Source of the DNA: Endomicrobiales bacterium
Lineage (GTDB): Bacteria; Elusimicrobiota; Endomicrobiia; Endomicrobiales; JALOBY01
DNA length: 59,775 bases
Reading direction: 5' to 3'
Assembly: GCA_023228045.1 (NCBI GenBank)
Contig: JALOBY010000008.1
Coordinates: 1 to 59,775, forward strand
Within the stretch, counting starts at the first letter, position 1. Every line of letters begins with the position of its first letter. The notes under the pieces are model-generated. The model searched no databases, was not told where the DNA came from, and worked only from the letters and a program-made list of their open reading frames with translations. A program made the position numbers and the translations under genes. Below are positions 16,782 to 24,742 of this stretch, piece after piece.

Positions 16782-18170
16782 TTGAACTACCTCATAAAAG
16801 ATACCATAGCCGCCGTTGTAACCCCAGCCGGCAGGTCTGCCATTGGTGTAGTTAAACTTTCCGGCCCAAAAGCCATCCACATAGCAAAAAAAATATTTTT
16901 TTTACCTTCAGGCAAAACCATAAAAGAGCTTACCAGCCACTGCCTATACTTTGGAAAAATTATTTACCGTAGGCAACTGATAGACGAGGCCGTGCTTTCA
17001 ATTATGCTTGCGCCGCGCTCGCACACGGGCGAAGATGTTGTAGAGTTTTCTCTTCACGGCAACCCATTAATATTGGAAAAAATGCTCTCTGTTTGTACCA
17101 CGCTTGGCGCACGAGCGGCACTTGGCGGCGAGTTTTCTTTTAGAGCTTACTTAAACGGGAAAATGGACCTTACCAAAGCGGAAGCGGTTTGCGAACTTAT
17201 CAAAAGTCAAACTGCTCTAGCAGCACAGGCCGCGCTAACACGCCTCGGCGGAGCGTTAAGCGAAAAAATAAATCAACTACGCCAAATCATATTAGATATT
17301 GCCTCTCATGCCGAGGCAGCGCTAGACCACCCCGAAGAAGGCATAGAGTTTTTAGATAAAATCAAAACACAAAAAACCCTTGGCGAATTAATCAATTCCA
17401 CACTAAACATTGCTGATAGCGCAAAAAGCGGTATTGCATTATCGCAAGGCATAAAAATTGCATTGATTGGCAGGCCAAATGTTGGCAAATCGTCTTTGCT
17501 TAATATTCTGCTTAAAAGGGAACGGGCAATTGTTACAAACATTGCCGGCACAACGCGCGACACAATCGCCGAAACAGTTGAAGTTGGCGGCTTTCCGGTA
17601 ACATTCACAGACACCGCTGGCATACGAGCAAGAACTACCTCAAAAGTAGAAAAAATAGGCCAGGCTCGCGCCCTTGGAGAAGCAAAAACAGCCCATATTG
17701 TGCTTTGGCTTATTGACTCAAGCCGCACCACAAACCAAGATGATAAAAAAATAAAAAATATTCTTTGCAAACTAAAAACACAAGAAAAAACACTTGTGCT
17801 ATTAAATAAATCTGACCTGTCGCAAAAAGCCGCGGGAGTAAAAAAACTTATTGGCGAACTGCCATTGCTTAACATCTCAGCTAAAACAGGCAAAGGCATA
17901 AGCGAACTTGAAAAAAAGATACTTAAGCTTGCCGGCGTAAGCAATGCTTATAATCAAGAAGGCCTGCTTGTAAACGAACGACAAAAAAACGGTTTGCTAA
18001 AATGCGCGAAAGAATTGCGCCTTGCCTGCACGGCACTTGAAAAAATGCCAGAAGAAATAGTTGCACTGCACCTGCGCTGCGCACTTAGCTGCCTTGATGA
18101 GCTGACCGGCAACAGCTCCACACAAGACATTCTTGATAACATCTTCTCAAAGTTCTGCATAGGCAAATAA
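16782..18170 (+). CDS. mnmE: tRNA modification GTPase MnmE
   Basis: 462 residues. N-terminal folate-binding domain (DTIAAVVTPAGRSAIGVVKLSG), helical domain, and an inserted G domain with GRPNVGKSSLLN, TRDTIAE, DTAGIR and NKSD. It ends in the catalytic FCIGK motif. With MnmG it makes the cmnm5U34 modification; mnmG is not in the window. The start appears to be TTG at 16782, with AAGG upstream; no ATG is suitably placed. It joins rsmA without a gap. Confidence 0.96.
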   Translation: MNYLIKDTIAAVVTPAGRSAIGVVKLSGPKAIHIAKKIFFLPSGKTIKELTSHCLYFGKIIYRRQLIDEAVLSIMLAPRSHTGEDVVEFSLHGNPLILEKMLSVCTTLGARAALGGEFSFRAYLNGKMDLTKAEAVCELIKSQTALAAQAALTRLGGALSEKINQLRQIILDIASHAEAALDHPEEGIEFLDKIKTQKTLGELINSTLNIADSAKSGIALSQGIKIALIGRPNVGKSSLLNILLKRERAIVTNIAGTTRDTIAETVEVGGFPVTFTDTAGIRARTTSKVEKIGQARALGEAKTAHIVLWLIDSSRTTNQDDKKIKNILCKLKTQEKTLVLLNKSDLSQKAAGVKKLIGELPLLNISAKTGKGISELEKKILKLAGVSNAYNQEGLLVNERQKNGLLKCAKELRLACTALEKMPEEIVALHLRCALSCLDELTGNSSTQDILDNIFSKFCIGK

Positions 18171-18929
18171 ATGCGTCAAAAATTCGGACAAAATTTTTTA
18201 AAAGATCCACAAATCGCACAAAAAATTGTAGATTCGTTAGATATTACAAACACCGACTTTGTTATTGAAATCGGACCCGGAAAAGGGATCTTAACAGAAA
18301 AAATTGCAAAATATGCCGGAACACTTATAGCTGTAGAAATAGACCACACCTTAATTGCATCGTTAAAGGCCAAATTTTCTCAAAATTCAAAAGTGCAGGT
18401 AATAGAACAAAACTTTCTTGACTTTATACTGCCAAAAGGCAGAAATATTAAATTTATATCAAACCTGCCTTACTGTGTTGCCACGCCGATAATTGCAAAA
18501 ATTTTGCCGCTTTCAAACTGGCAAAACGCGGTTTTTATGGTGCAAAAAGAAGTGGGGGAGCGAATAACCGCCCAAAATGGAACCAGCGACTATGGTTATT
18601 TTTCGGTGTTTTGTTCTTACTATGCAAACATTGAAAAGCTTTTTGTGGTTAAACCCTGCAGTTTTAGCCCGCCTCCAAAAGTTGATTCGCTTGTCGTGCG
18701 CCTTAGCAACAAAAACGCACCAAAAATAGAAAACGACTTCTTTGCTTTTGTAAAAGCGGCATTCTCTCAAAAAAGAAAAACTATTCTAAACTCACTTTCA
18801 AATTCCCTAAAAATTGAAAAAGAAGTGCTCTTACCCAAACTAATATCTGCCGAAATTAGCCCAACCGACAGGCCCGAAAAACTTTCTTTAAGCTCTTACC
18901 AAAAACTCTTTTCCTTGCTAAAAAATTAA
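18171..18929 (+). CDS. rsmA: 16S rRNA dimethyladenosine transferase RsmA (KsgA)
   Basis: 252 residues. The start KFGQNFLKDPQIAQKIVD, motif I VIEIGPGKGILTE and catalytic NLPYCVATPII identify KsgA, which dimethylates two adenosines of helix 45 in 16S rRNA. The ATG follows the mnmE stop directly, so they are co-transcribed. Confidence 0.96.
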   Translation: MRQKFGQNFLKDPQIAQKIVDSLDITNTDFVIEIGPGKGILTEKIAKYAGTLIAVEIDHTLIASLKAKFSQNSKVQVIEQNFLDFILPKGRNIKFISNLPYCVATPIIAKILPLSNWQNAVFMVQKEVGERITAQNGTSDYGYFSVFCSYYANIEKLFVVKPCSFSPPPKVDSLVVRLSNKNAPKIENDFFAFVKAAFSQKRKTILNSLSNSLKIEKEVLLPKLISAEISPTDRPEKLSLSSYQKLFSLLKN

Positions 18930-18975
18930 ACCAGAATAAGACCGAAAAAACAGCAAAAATACTTGTTAATTTTAT

Positions 18976-19004
18976 TTGACAAATCTTACTAAAAAAGATA
19001 TACT
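18976..19004 (+). promoter_or_regulatory. Promoter of dnaA
   Basis: TTGACA at 18976-18981, 17-base spacer, TATACT at 18999-19004. The transcript would carry a ~145-base leader containing a DnaA box. Confidence 0.75.
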
Positions 19005-19085
19005 TTGCATGTCAAAAAAACACATAAAAGATAAAACTTGGTAAAAGAATGGTATTAAAAAGTTATTAAGAGCAATTCACAAAAG

Positions 19086-19117
19086 TTATTCACAGTTGTT
19101 AATAATTTTGTGAATTA
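19086..19117. promoter_or_regulatory. DnaA box upstream of dnaA
   Basis: TTATTCACA at 19086-19094 fits TTATNCACA exactly; TGTGAATTA at 19109-19117 is a one-mismatch box on the other strand. Likely autoregulatory or part of the origin. Confidence 0.65.
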
Positions 19118-19156
19118 CTTCGCTTTATTAAATCTACTTATTTTTGAGTGCATTTT

Positions 19157-20521
19157 ATGAATTATCAAGAAATTTGGAAGTTAGCAGCAGACTTTATTGG
19201 CTCCCAAATGGAACCAGAAGCTTTCAACTTGTGGATAAAACCTGTTAAGGCGCTTTCGTTTGAAAACGGGGTTCTTCTGCTTTCCGTACCAAATAAATAT
19301 TTTTCTGAATGGCTAAAAGCAAATTATTTACAAAAAATTGAAGAACTTCTTTGCGACAAACTCGCACAAAAAATAAATATTGAATTTAAAGAAACTCAAG
19401 ACCTTGCCCCAATATTAAAAAAAGTAGAAGACCTGCAAGAGCCGCAAGAGACAACTATTTCGCCAGAAGTTTTGGCGCACAACCCATTTAACCCCAAGTA
19501 CACTTTTGACCGCTTTATTGTAGGCGGTGGCAACCGTTTCGCGCATGCGGCATGTGAAGCCGTAGCAAAAGACCCTGGCAAACTTTACAACCCTTTATTT
19601 ATTTACGGCGGCGTGGGCCTTGGCAAAACGCATCTTTTGCACGCAATAGGCAATCATGTTAAAAAAAATAACCCCTCGCTTAAAATACTTTATGTTACAA
19701 GCGAAACATTTATAAACGAATTTATTGACTCAATTCGTCACGAACGCTCAACAACTTTTCGCAATAAATACCGCAATGTGGATTGCCTGCTTATAGACGA
19801 CATACAATTCCTTGTTGGTAAGCAAAGCTCGCAAGAAGAATTTTTTAACACATTTAACGACCTGCACACTGTACACAAACAAATTGTAATAACGGCCGAC
19901 AAACCGCCAAAAGAAATGCCCCAGCTTCAAGAACGCCTAATATCACGCTTTGAGTGGGGTGTTGTTGCCGATGTGCAGGCGCCCGACCTTGAAACACGCA
20001 TTGCCATAATGCGCGCAAAAGCCGCGGAAGAAAAAATTTCTATCCCTAACGATGTAATTCTACTAATCGCAACAAAAATTAAGTCCAACATTCGCGAGCT
20101 GGAAGGAACTCTGCTTAGAATAACAGCATTTTCAGCTTTTACCGGCACACCATTAACTGTTGATTCCGTACAAAAAATAATTAAAGATGTTGTAAGCCCT
20201 TCAAAAGAAACAGCTCCAATAACAATTGAAAAAATTAAAAAAGTTGTAGGCAAGCATTATAATTTAGATATTGTTGATTTGGTTTCAAAAAGAAGAACCG
20301 CATCTGTTGCACTGCCAAGGCAGTTGGCAATGTACCTGGCAAGAACCCTTACAGATCAGTTTTCAACTACCGAAATTGGCGAATCCTTTGGCGGAAGAGA
20401 CCACACAACTGTTTTACACGCTTGCAACAAAATAAATACCGATCTTGCAAAAGATGCCTTTTTTGCGGCCTTGGTTAATAAAATTATTCAAGAAATCAGA
20501 GAAAGAAACGAAGAAGAATAG
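19157..20521 (+). CDS. dnaA: Chromosomal replication initiator DnaA
   Basis: 454 residues from the ATG at 19157; a GTG at 19148 would add three. Domain I ~1-85, linker, AAA+ domain with Walker A GGVGLGKTHLLHAIGN and Walker B DCLLIDDIQFL, and C-terminal DNA-binding domain with GGRDHTTVLHACNKI. It binds DnaA boxes to open oriC. Flanked by DnaA boxes on both sides. Confidence 0.98.
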   Translation: MNYQEIWKLAADFIGSQMEPEAFNLWIKPVKALSFENGVLLLSVPNKYFSEWLKANYLQKIEELLCDKLAQKINIEFKETQDLAPILKKVEDLQEPQETTISPEVLAHNPFNPKYTFDRFIVGGGNRFAHAACEAVAKDPGKLYNPLFIYGGVGLGKTHLLHAIGNHVKKNNPSLKILYVTSETFINEFIDSIRHERSTTFRNKYRNVDCLLIDDIQFLVGKQSSQEEFFNTFNDLHTVHKQIVITADKPPKEMPQLQERLISRFEWGVVADVQAPDLETRIAIMRAKAAEEKISIPNDVILLIATKIKSNIRELEGTLLRITAFSAFTGTPLTVDSVQKIIKDVVSPSKETAPITIEKIKKVVGKHYNLDIVDLVSKRRTASVALPRQLAMYLARTLTDQFSTTEIGESFGGRDHTTVLHACNKINTDLAKDAFFAALVNKIIQEIRERNEEE

Positions 20522-20741
20522 TTGTTAAGAGTTGTTAAGAATTTTTTTATTTCTGTGTAAAAGCTAAAAATAAAAAGTTTGTGTGCATAAGAAAAACTCT
20601 TTTACACATTTTATTATCAATTAGTTTACACTTGTAAAGTTATATTTATCAAAGTAAATTTTAAATAATAAACACCTTATTAAGAAAATTTTGTTCGCCT
20701 ACTACTACTACTGTTTTTATATCTAAATATAGGAGAGTTAA
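20522..20741. other. Putative origin of replication (oriC), dnaA-dnaN gap
   Basis: 220 very AT-rich bases with no gene. There is an exact DnaA box on the minus strand (TTATGCACA, 20582-20590), one-mismatch boxes TTTTACACA on the minus strand at 20554-20562 and on the plus at 20600-20608, and long A/T runs that could unwind. Position between dnaA and dnaN is the commonest bacterial oriC site. Strand asymmetry was not computed. Confidence 0.7.
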
Positions 20742-21845
20742 ATGAAGATAATATGTGAAAAGGCGGAGCTTTTAAAGGGGTTGCAGGTAATTCAAACCGT
20801 TGTTCCAACAAGAAGCACACTTCCAGTGCTTTCAAACTTTCTTTTACAAACAGAGCAAGAAATTATAAAGCTTTCTTGCACAGACCTTGAAATAGGTGTT
20901 TCTTGTTATATTAAAGGTGAAATTGTAAAAGGCGGAGAAATAACAATACCTGCAAAAAAATTCACCGATATAATTCGTGAACTTCCTGAAGATAAAGATA
21001 TTGAAATAAAATCAGATGACAATAATCAGATAAATATAAAATGTGGTAAATCAAACTTTAATTTAATGGGTCTTCCAAAAGCTGACTATCCTTTACTACC
21101 CGATTTTCCAGCAGATAACAACTTTGAAGTAAAAAAAGAAGAGTTTAGAGAGATGTTAAAAAAAGTTGCATATGCGGTTTCAAATGATGAAACCAGATAT
21201 GTTTTAAATGGTGTCTTTCTTGTGGCAGAAAAAGGGGAACTTAAAATGATAGCAACCGATGGGCGCCGCCTAAGTTATATTTCAAAAGAAAACATAGATA
21301 AAAAAATTCAAAAAACAGTAATAATTCCAAGTAAGTGCGTAAACGAAATACAAAGAATTCTTTTACAAGAAGGAATGGGCGAAAAGCTGAAAGTTGGTGT
21401 TGCTCAAAACCAAATTGCTTTTAAAATTGGCTCAATTACAATGAGTTCACTTTTAATAGAAGGCACATTTCCAAACTACGAACAGGTAATTCCCAAAAAA
21501 TTTGATTTACAGGTAAAAGTAAAAACAAAAGAAGCATTATCAGCTGTACGCCAAATTTCAACTATCGCAAACGATAAAACATCTTCAATACGCCTTTCAT
21601 TTGGAAAAGGATTGTTGAGGTTCTCTTCATCTCAAGGCAATGGTTCAGGCGAGGTAGAAATAGATATAGACCATACGGGCCAGGCATTAGACATTGCGTT
21701 TAACCCCGTTTTTGTAAATGACATCTTAAAAAATATAGATGAAGATGAGATAGTTTTTGAGTTAACCGGTTCACTTAACCCCGCGGTAATCAGGCCGGCA
21801 ACAGACAAAAATTATATTTGCGTTATAATGCCAATGAAGGTCTAA
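20742..21845 (+). CDS. dnaN: DNA polymerase III beta subunit (sliding clamp)
   Basis: 367 residues with the three repeated clamp domains: starts MKIICEKAELLKGLQVIQTVVPTRSTLPVLSNFLL and ends in a typical clamp tail, ..VIMPMKV. AGGAGAG precedes the ATG. It is the processivity factor for the replicase. Confidence 0.97.
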   Translation: MKIICEKAELLKGLQVIQTVVPTRSTLPVLSNFLLQTEQEIIKLSCTDLEIGVSCYIKGEIVKGGEITIPAKKFTDIIRELPEDKDIEIKSDDNNQINIKCGKSNFNLMGLPKADYPLLPDFPADNNFEVKKEEFREMLKKVAYAVSNDETRYVLNGVFLVAEKGELKMIATDGRRLSYISKENIDKKIQKTVIIPSKCVNEIQRILLQEGMGEKLKVGVAQNQIAFKIGSITMSSLLIEGTFPNYEQVIPKKFDLQVKVKTKEALSAVRQISTIANDKTSSIRLSFGKGLLRFSSSQGNGSGEVEIDIDHTGQALDIAFNPVFVNDILKNIDEDEIVFELTGSLNPAVIRPATDKNYICVIMPMKV

Positions 21846-21847
21846 AA

Positions 21848-22189
21848 ATGGCCTTTCTTACTCCCAAAGAGATAATCACAAAAGTAAAAAATGGCAAATT
21901 ACAAGCCGTAGAGAAAAAAGAAAATATCGACAAAAAATCCAAAGCTATACTTACCGCGCTTTTTGGCGAAACAATACCAACCGCGTTAAATGCATGGCAA
22001 AACGAGTTTAGTTATTTGGCACCTGGCGCAAAAATAATTGGGTTTTATGACGGTAATTTGTTAATAGAAGTTGTTTCAAATACGCACTTACACGCCATCA
22101 TTTTAAGTAAAAAACGAATAATTGAAAAAATTAATCAATACTTTGGCAACTCCAAACCAATAAAAGGTTTAAAGTGCCATCTTAAATAA
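21848..22189 (+). CDS. dciA: DciA-like protein (DUF721), helicase-loading factor
   Basis: 113 residues, basic, with the DUF721 pattern: ALNAWQNEFSYLAPGAKIIGFYDGNLLIEVVSNTHLHAIILSKKRIIEKIN. DciA loads the replicative helicase in bacteria lacking DnaC/DnaI. The start at 21848 is 2 bases after dnaN. Position between dnaN and gyrB is typical of the family and raises confidence. Confidence 0.82.
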   Translation: MAFLTPKEIITKVKNGKLQAVEKKENIDKKSKAILTALFGETIPTALNAWQNEFSYLAPGAKIIGFYDGNLLIEVVSNTHLHAIILSKKRIIEKINQYFGNSKPIKGLKCHLK

Positions 22190-22222
22190 TACTAATAAAG
22201 AAAATAGCTTAGGGAGTAATAA

Positions 22223-24712
22223 ATGGCAAAGCAAGACATAGCAGTTCAACAATATGATGCATCAAAAATACAAGTGTTAGAGGGTCTTGAAGCGGTAAGA
22301 AAAAGGCCCGCAATGTACATTGGCTCAACTAGCCTTTCTGGGCTGCACCACCTTGTATATGAAACCGTTGATAATTCAATAGACGAAGTTCTCGCGGGAC
22401 ATTGTAAAAACATAGATGTTGTAATTCATCCAGACGGTTCGCTCTCCGTTCTTGACGATGGTCGCGGTATACCGGTAGACCCACATCCAAAATATAAAAA
22501 CAAATCAGCACTTGAAGTTATAATGACAGTGTTGCATGCTGGCGGAAAGTTTGACAAAGGTTCTTACAAAGTGTCTGGTGGTTTGCATGGCGTAGGTGTT
22601 ACCTGTGTAAATGCCCTATCTGAATGGCTAAAAGCTGAAGTGTACAGAGATGGGAAGGTTTATTTTCAAGAATTTCATCGCGGAAAGCCCGTTGAAGGTG
22701 TAAAAGTTGTTGGAAAAACCGATGATCGCGGTACAAAAATAACATTTTTACCAGACAGTGAAATATTCCCAGATACAAAATTTTCTTTTGATACTCTTTC
22801 AAACCGTCTAAGAGAGTTAGCCTTTCTAAACGCAGGCACTCGTATAACAATTATAGACGAAAGAGAAGATAAAGAGCACACCTTCAATTACGAAGGCGGC
22901 CTGATAACTTTTGTAAAGTATTTAAACGCCAACAAAACAATATTGCACGATAAGCCAATTTACTTCAGCAAAGAAAAAGACGGTACAGTAATAGAAGTTG
23001 CCATGCAATACAATGATGCTTATAACGAACAGATATTTACTTTTGTAAACAACATAAACACCATAGAGGGCGGCACACATCTTACGGGGTTTCGCTCGGC
23101 GCTAACCCGTGTAATAAATGAATACATAAAGAAAAACGAGGTTTCAAAAATAAAAGACCTCTCTCTTTCCGGCGATGATGTGCGCGAAGGTCTTACCGCT
23201 GTAATTTCCGCAAAAGTGCCAAACCCTCAGTTTGAAGGGCAAACAAAAACAAAGCTTGGCAACTCCGATGTTGAAGGCATAGTAAAGTCAATTGTAAACG
23301 ATGCGCTTGGCGCATTCCTTGAAGAAAACCCATCGGTCGCAAACAAGATTATAGAAAAAGCGGTACTTGCCGCGGAGGCGCGTGAGGCGGCGCGTAAAGC
23401 CCGTGAACTAACCAGGCGCAAAGGCGCGTTAGACAGCGCTTCACTTCCGGGTAAGCTTGCCGACTGTTCAGAGCGTGACCCGCAAAAAACCGAGCTATAC
23501 ATTGTAGAAGGCGACTCGGCAGGCGGCTCGGCAAAACAAGGAAGAAACCGCGCGTTTCAGGCCATATTGCCGCTAAAAGGTAAAATATTAAATGTAGAAA
23601 AGTCGCGCATAAACAAAATGCTGACCAACGATGAAATTCGCACCCTTATAACAGCAATAGGTGCTGGTATCGGTCAAGAAGATGGGCAAGAGGGTTTTGA
23701 TATTGCAAAGTGCCGGTATCATAAAATAGTAATTATGACCGATGCCGATGTAGACGGCGCCCATATTCGCACCCTGCTTTTAACATTCTTCTATCGGCAA
23801 ATGACGCCGCTTATACAAAAGGGCTATATTTATATTGCCCAGCCGCCGCTTTACAAAGTAAAGAAAAACAAAAAAGAGCTTTACCTGCACTCCGAAGAAG
23901 AGTTAGACAAATTCCTTTTTGGCGAAGGCTTAGACGGGGTAGAGTTTTACACATTACGCAACTCAAAGGTCTCAGAGCCGCTTGACCCCAAAAAACTTTC
24001 CCTGATGGTTCGTGACTTAAATGAAGTTGATAATCTTGCCAAAAAGTTAGAAAAGAAAAGTGTTTACTGGAGTGATTTTATTAAGTTTAGAAAAGAAGGC
24101 ACAATGCCGCTTTACAGGGTGGAAGAAACCGCGGAGTCAACAGACCTGATTGATGAAAACAACTCAATTAATGCCCGTTATATATACTCTGATAAGGAAT
24201 GGAAACAGTTTAAAAATGATTTTCTTAAAAAGAAATCTTTAGAGCTGCAAAGTATAGGTGAACTGCCGTTAGAAGTTTCCGATGAAGAACTTGGCTCGTC
24301 GGTAAAAGATTTGTGGGAACTTGCCCGCTTAGAAGTTTTGGCAAAAAAACTTGAAGTTTTAGGCATAAATATAGAAGAGTTTAGTGAACGCGGCGCAAAA
24401 CCATTATACCGCATAAAAAAAGATGAGGATGATGTTTATGATTTACACGCAAGCCGCGACTTGGTAGATAAAATAAGAGAGTTTGGCAGAAAGGGCGCAA
24501 GCATTCAACGGTACAAAGGCCTTGGTGAAATGAACCCGTCACAGCTTTGGGAAACAACAATGGACCCGATTAAACGCAAATTTTTACAGGTGAAACTTGA
24601 AGATGTGGTTGAAGCTGATAGAATATTTACCACTTTAATGGGTGACAAAGTAGAGCCGCGCCGTTTGTTCATTGAAACTCACGCTAATGATGTTAGAAAC
24701 CTTGATATATAA
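22223..24712 (+). CDS. gyrB: DNA gyrase subunit B
   Basis: 829 residues. GHKL ATPase (GGLHGVGVTCVNALS), transducer domain and TOPRIM domain (EGDSAGGSAKQGRNR, DADVDGAHI), ending QRYKGLGEMNPSQLWETTMDP. Residues ~560-740 form an insertion in the TOPRIM region, comparable to the long Gram-negative GyrB type. AGGGAG ribosome-binding site; gyrA follows after 30 bases. Confidence 0.98.
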   Translation: MAKQDIAVQQYDASKIQVLEGLEAVRKRPAMYIGSTSLSGLHHLVYETVDNSIDEVLAGHCKNIDVVIHPDGSLSVLDDGRGIPVDPHPKYKNKSALEVIMTVLHAGGKFDKGSYKVSGGLHGVGVTCVNALSEWLKAEVYRDGKVYFQEFHRGKPVEGVKVVGKTDDRGTKITFLPDSEIFPDTKFSFDTLSNRLRELAFLNAGTRITIIDEREDKEHTFNYEGGLITFVKYLNANKTILHDKPIYFSKEKDGTVIEVAMQYNDAYNEQIFTFVNNINTIEGGTHLTGFRSALTRVINEYIKKNEVSKIKDLSLSGDDVREGLTAVISAKVPNPQFEGQTKTKLGNSDVEGIVKSIVNDALGAFLEENPSVANKIIEKAVLAAEAREAARKARELTRRKGALDSASLPGKLADCSERDPQKTELYIVEGDSAGGSAKQGRNRAFQAILPLKGKILNVEKSRINKMLTNDEIRTLITAIGAGIGQEDGQEGFDIAKCRYHKIVIMTDADVDGAHIRTLLLTFFYRQMTPLIQKGYIYIAQPPLYKVKKNKKELYLHSEEELDKFLFGEGLDGVEFYTLRNSKVSEPLDPKKLSLMVRDLNEVDNLAKKLEKKSVYWSDFIKFRKEGTMPLYRVEETAESTDLIDENNSINARYIYSDKEWKQFKNDFLKKKSLELQSIGELPLEVSDEELGSSVKDLWELARLEVLAKKLEVLGINIEEFSERGAKPLYRIKKDEDDVYDLHASRDLVDKIREFGRKGASIQRYKGLGEMNPSQLWETTMDPIKRKFLQVKLEDVVEADRIFTTLMGDKVEPRRLFIETHANDVRNLDI

Positions 24713-24742
24713 AATTTGAAATTGATATAGGGAGTAAGAAAA

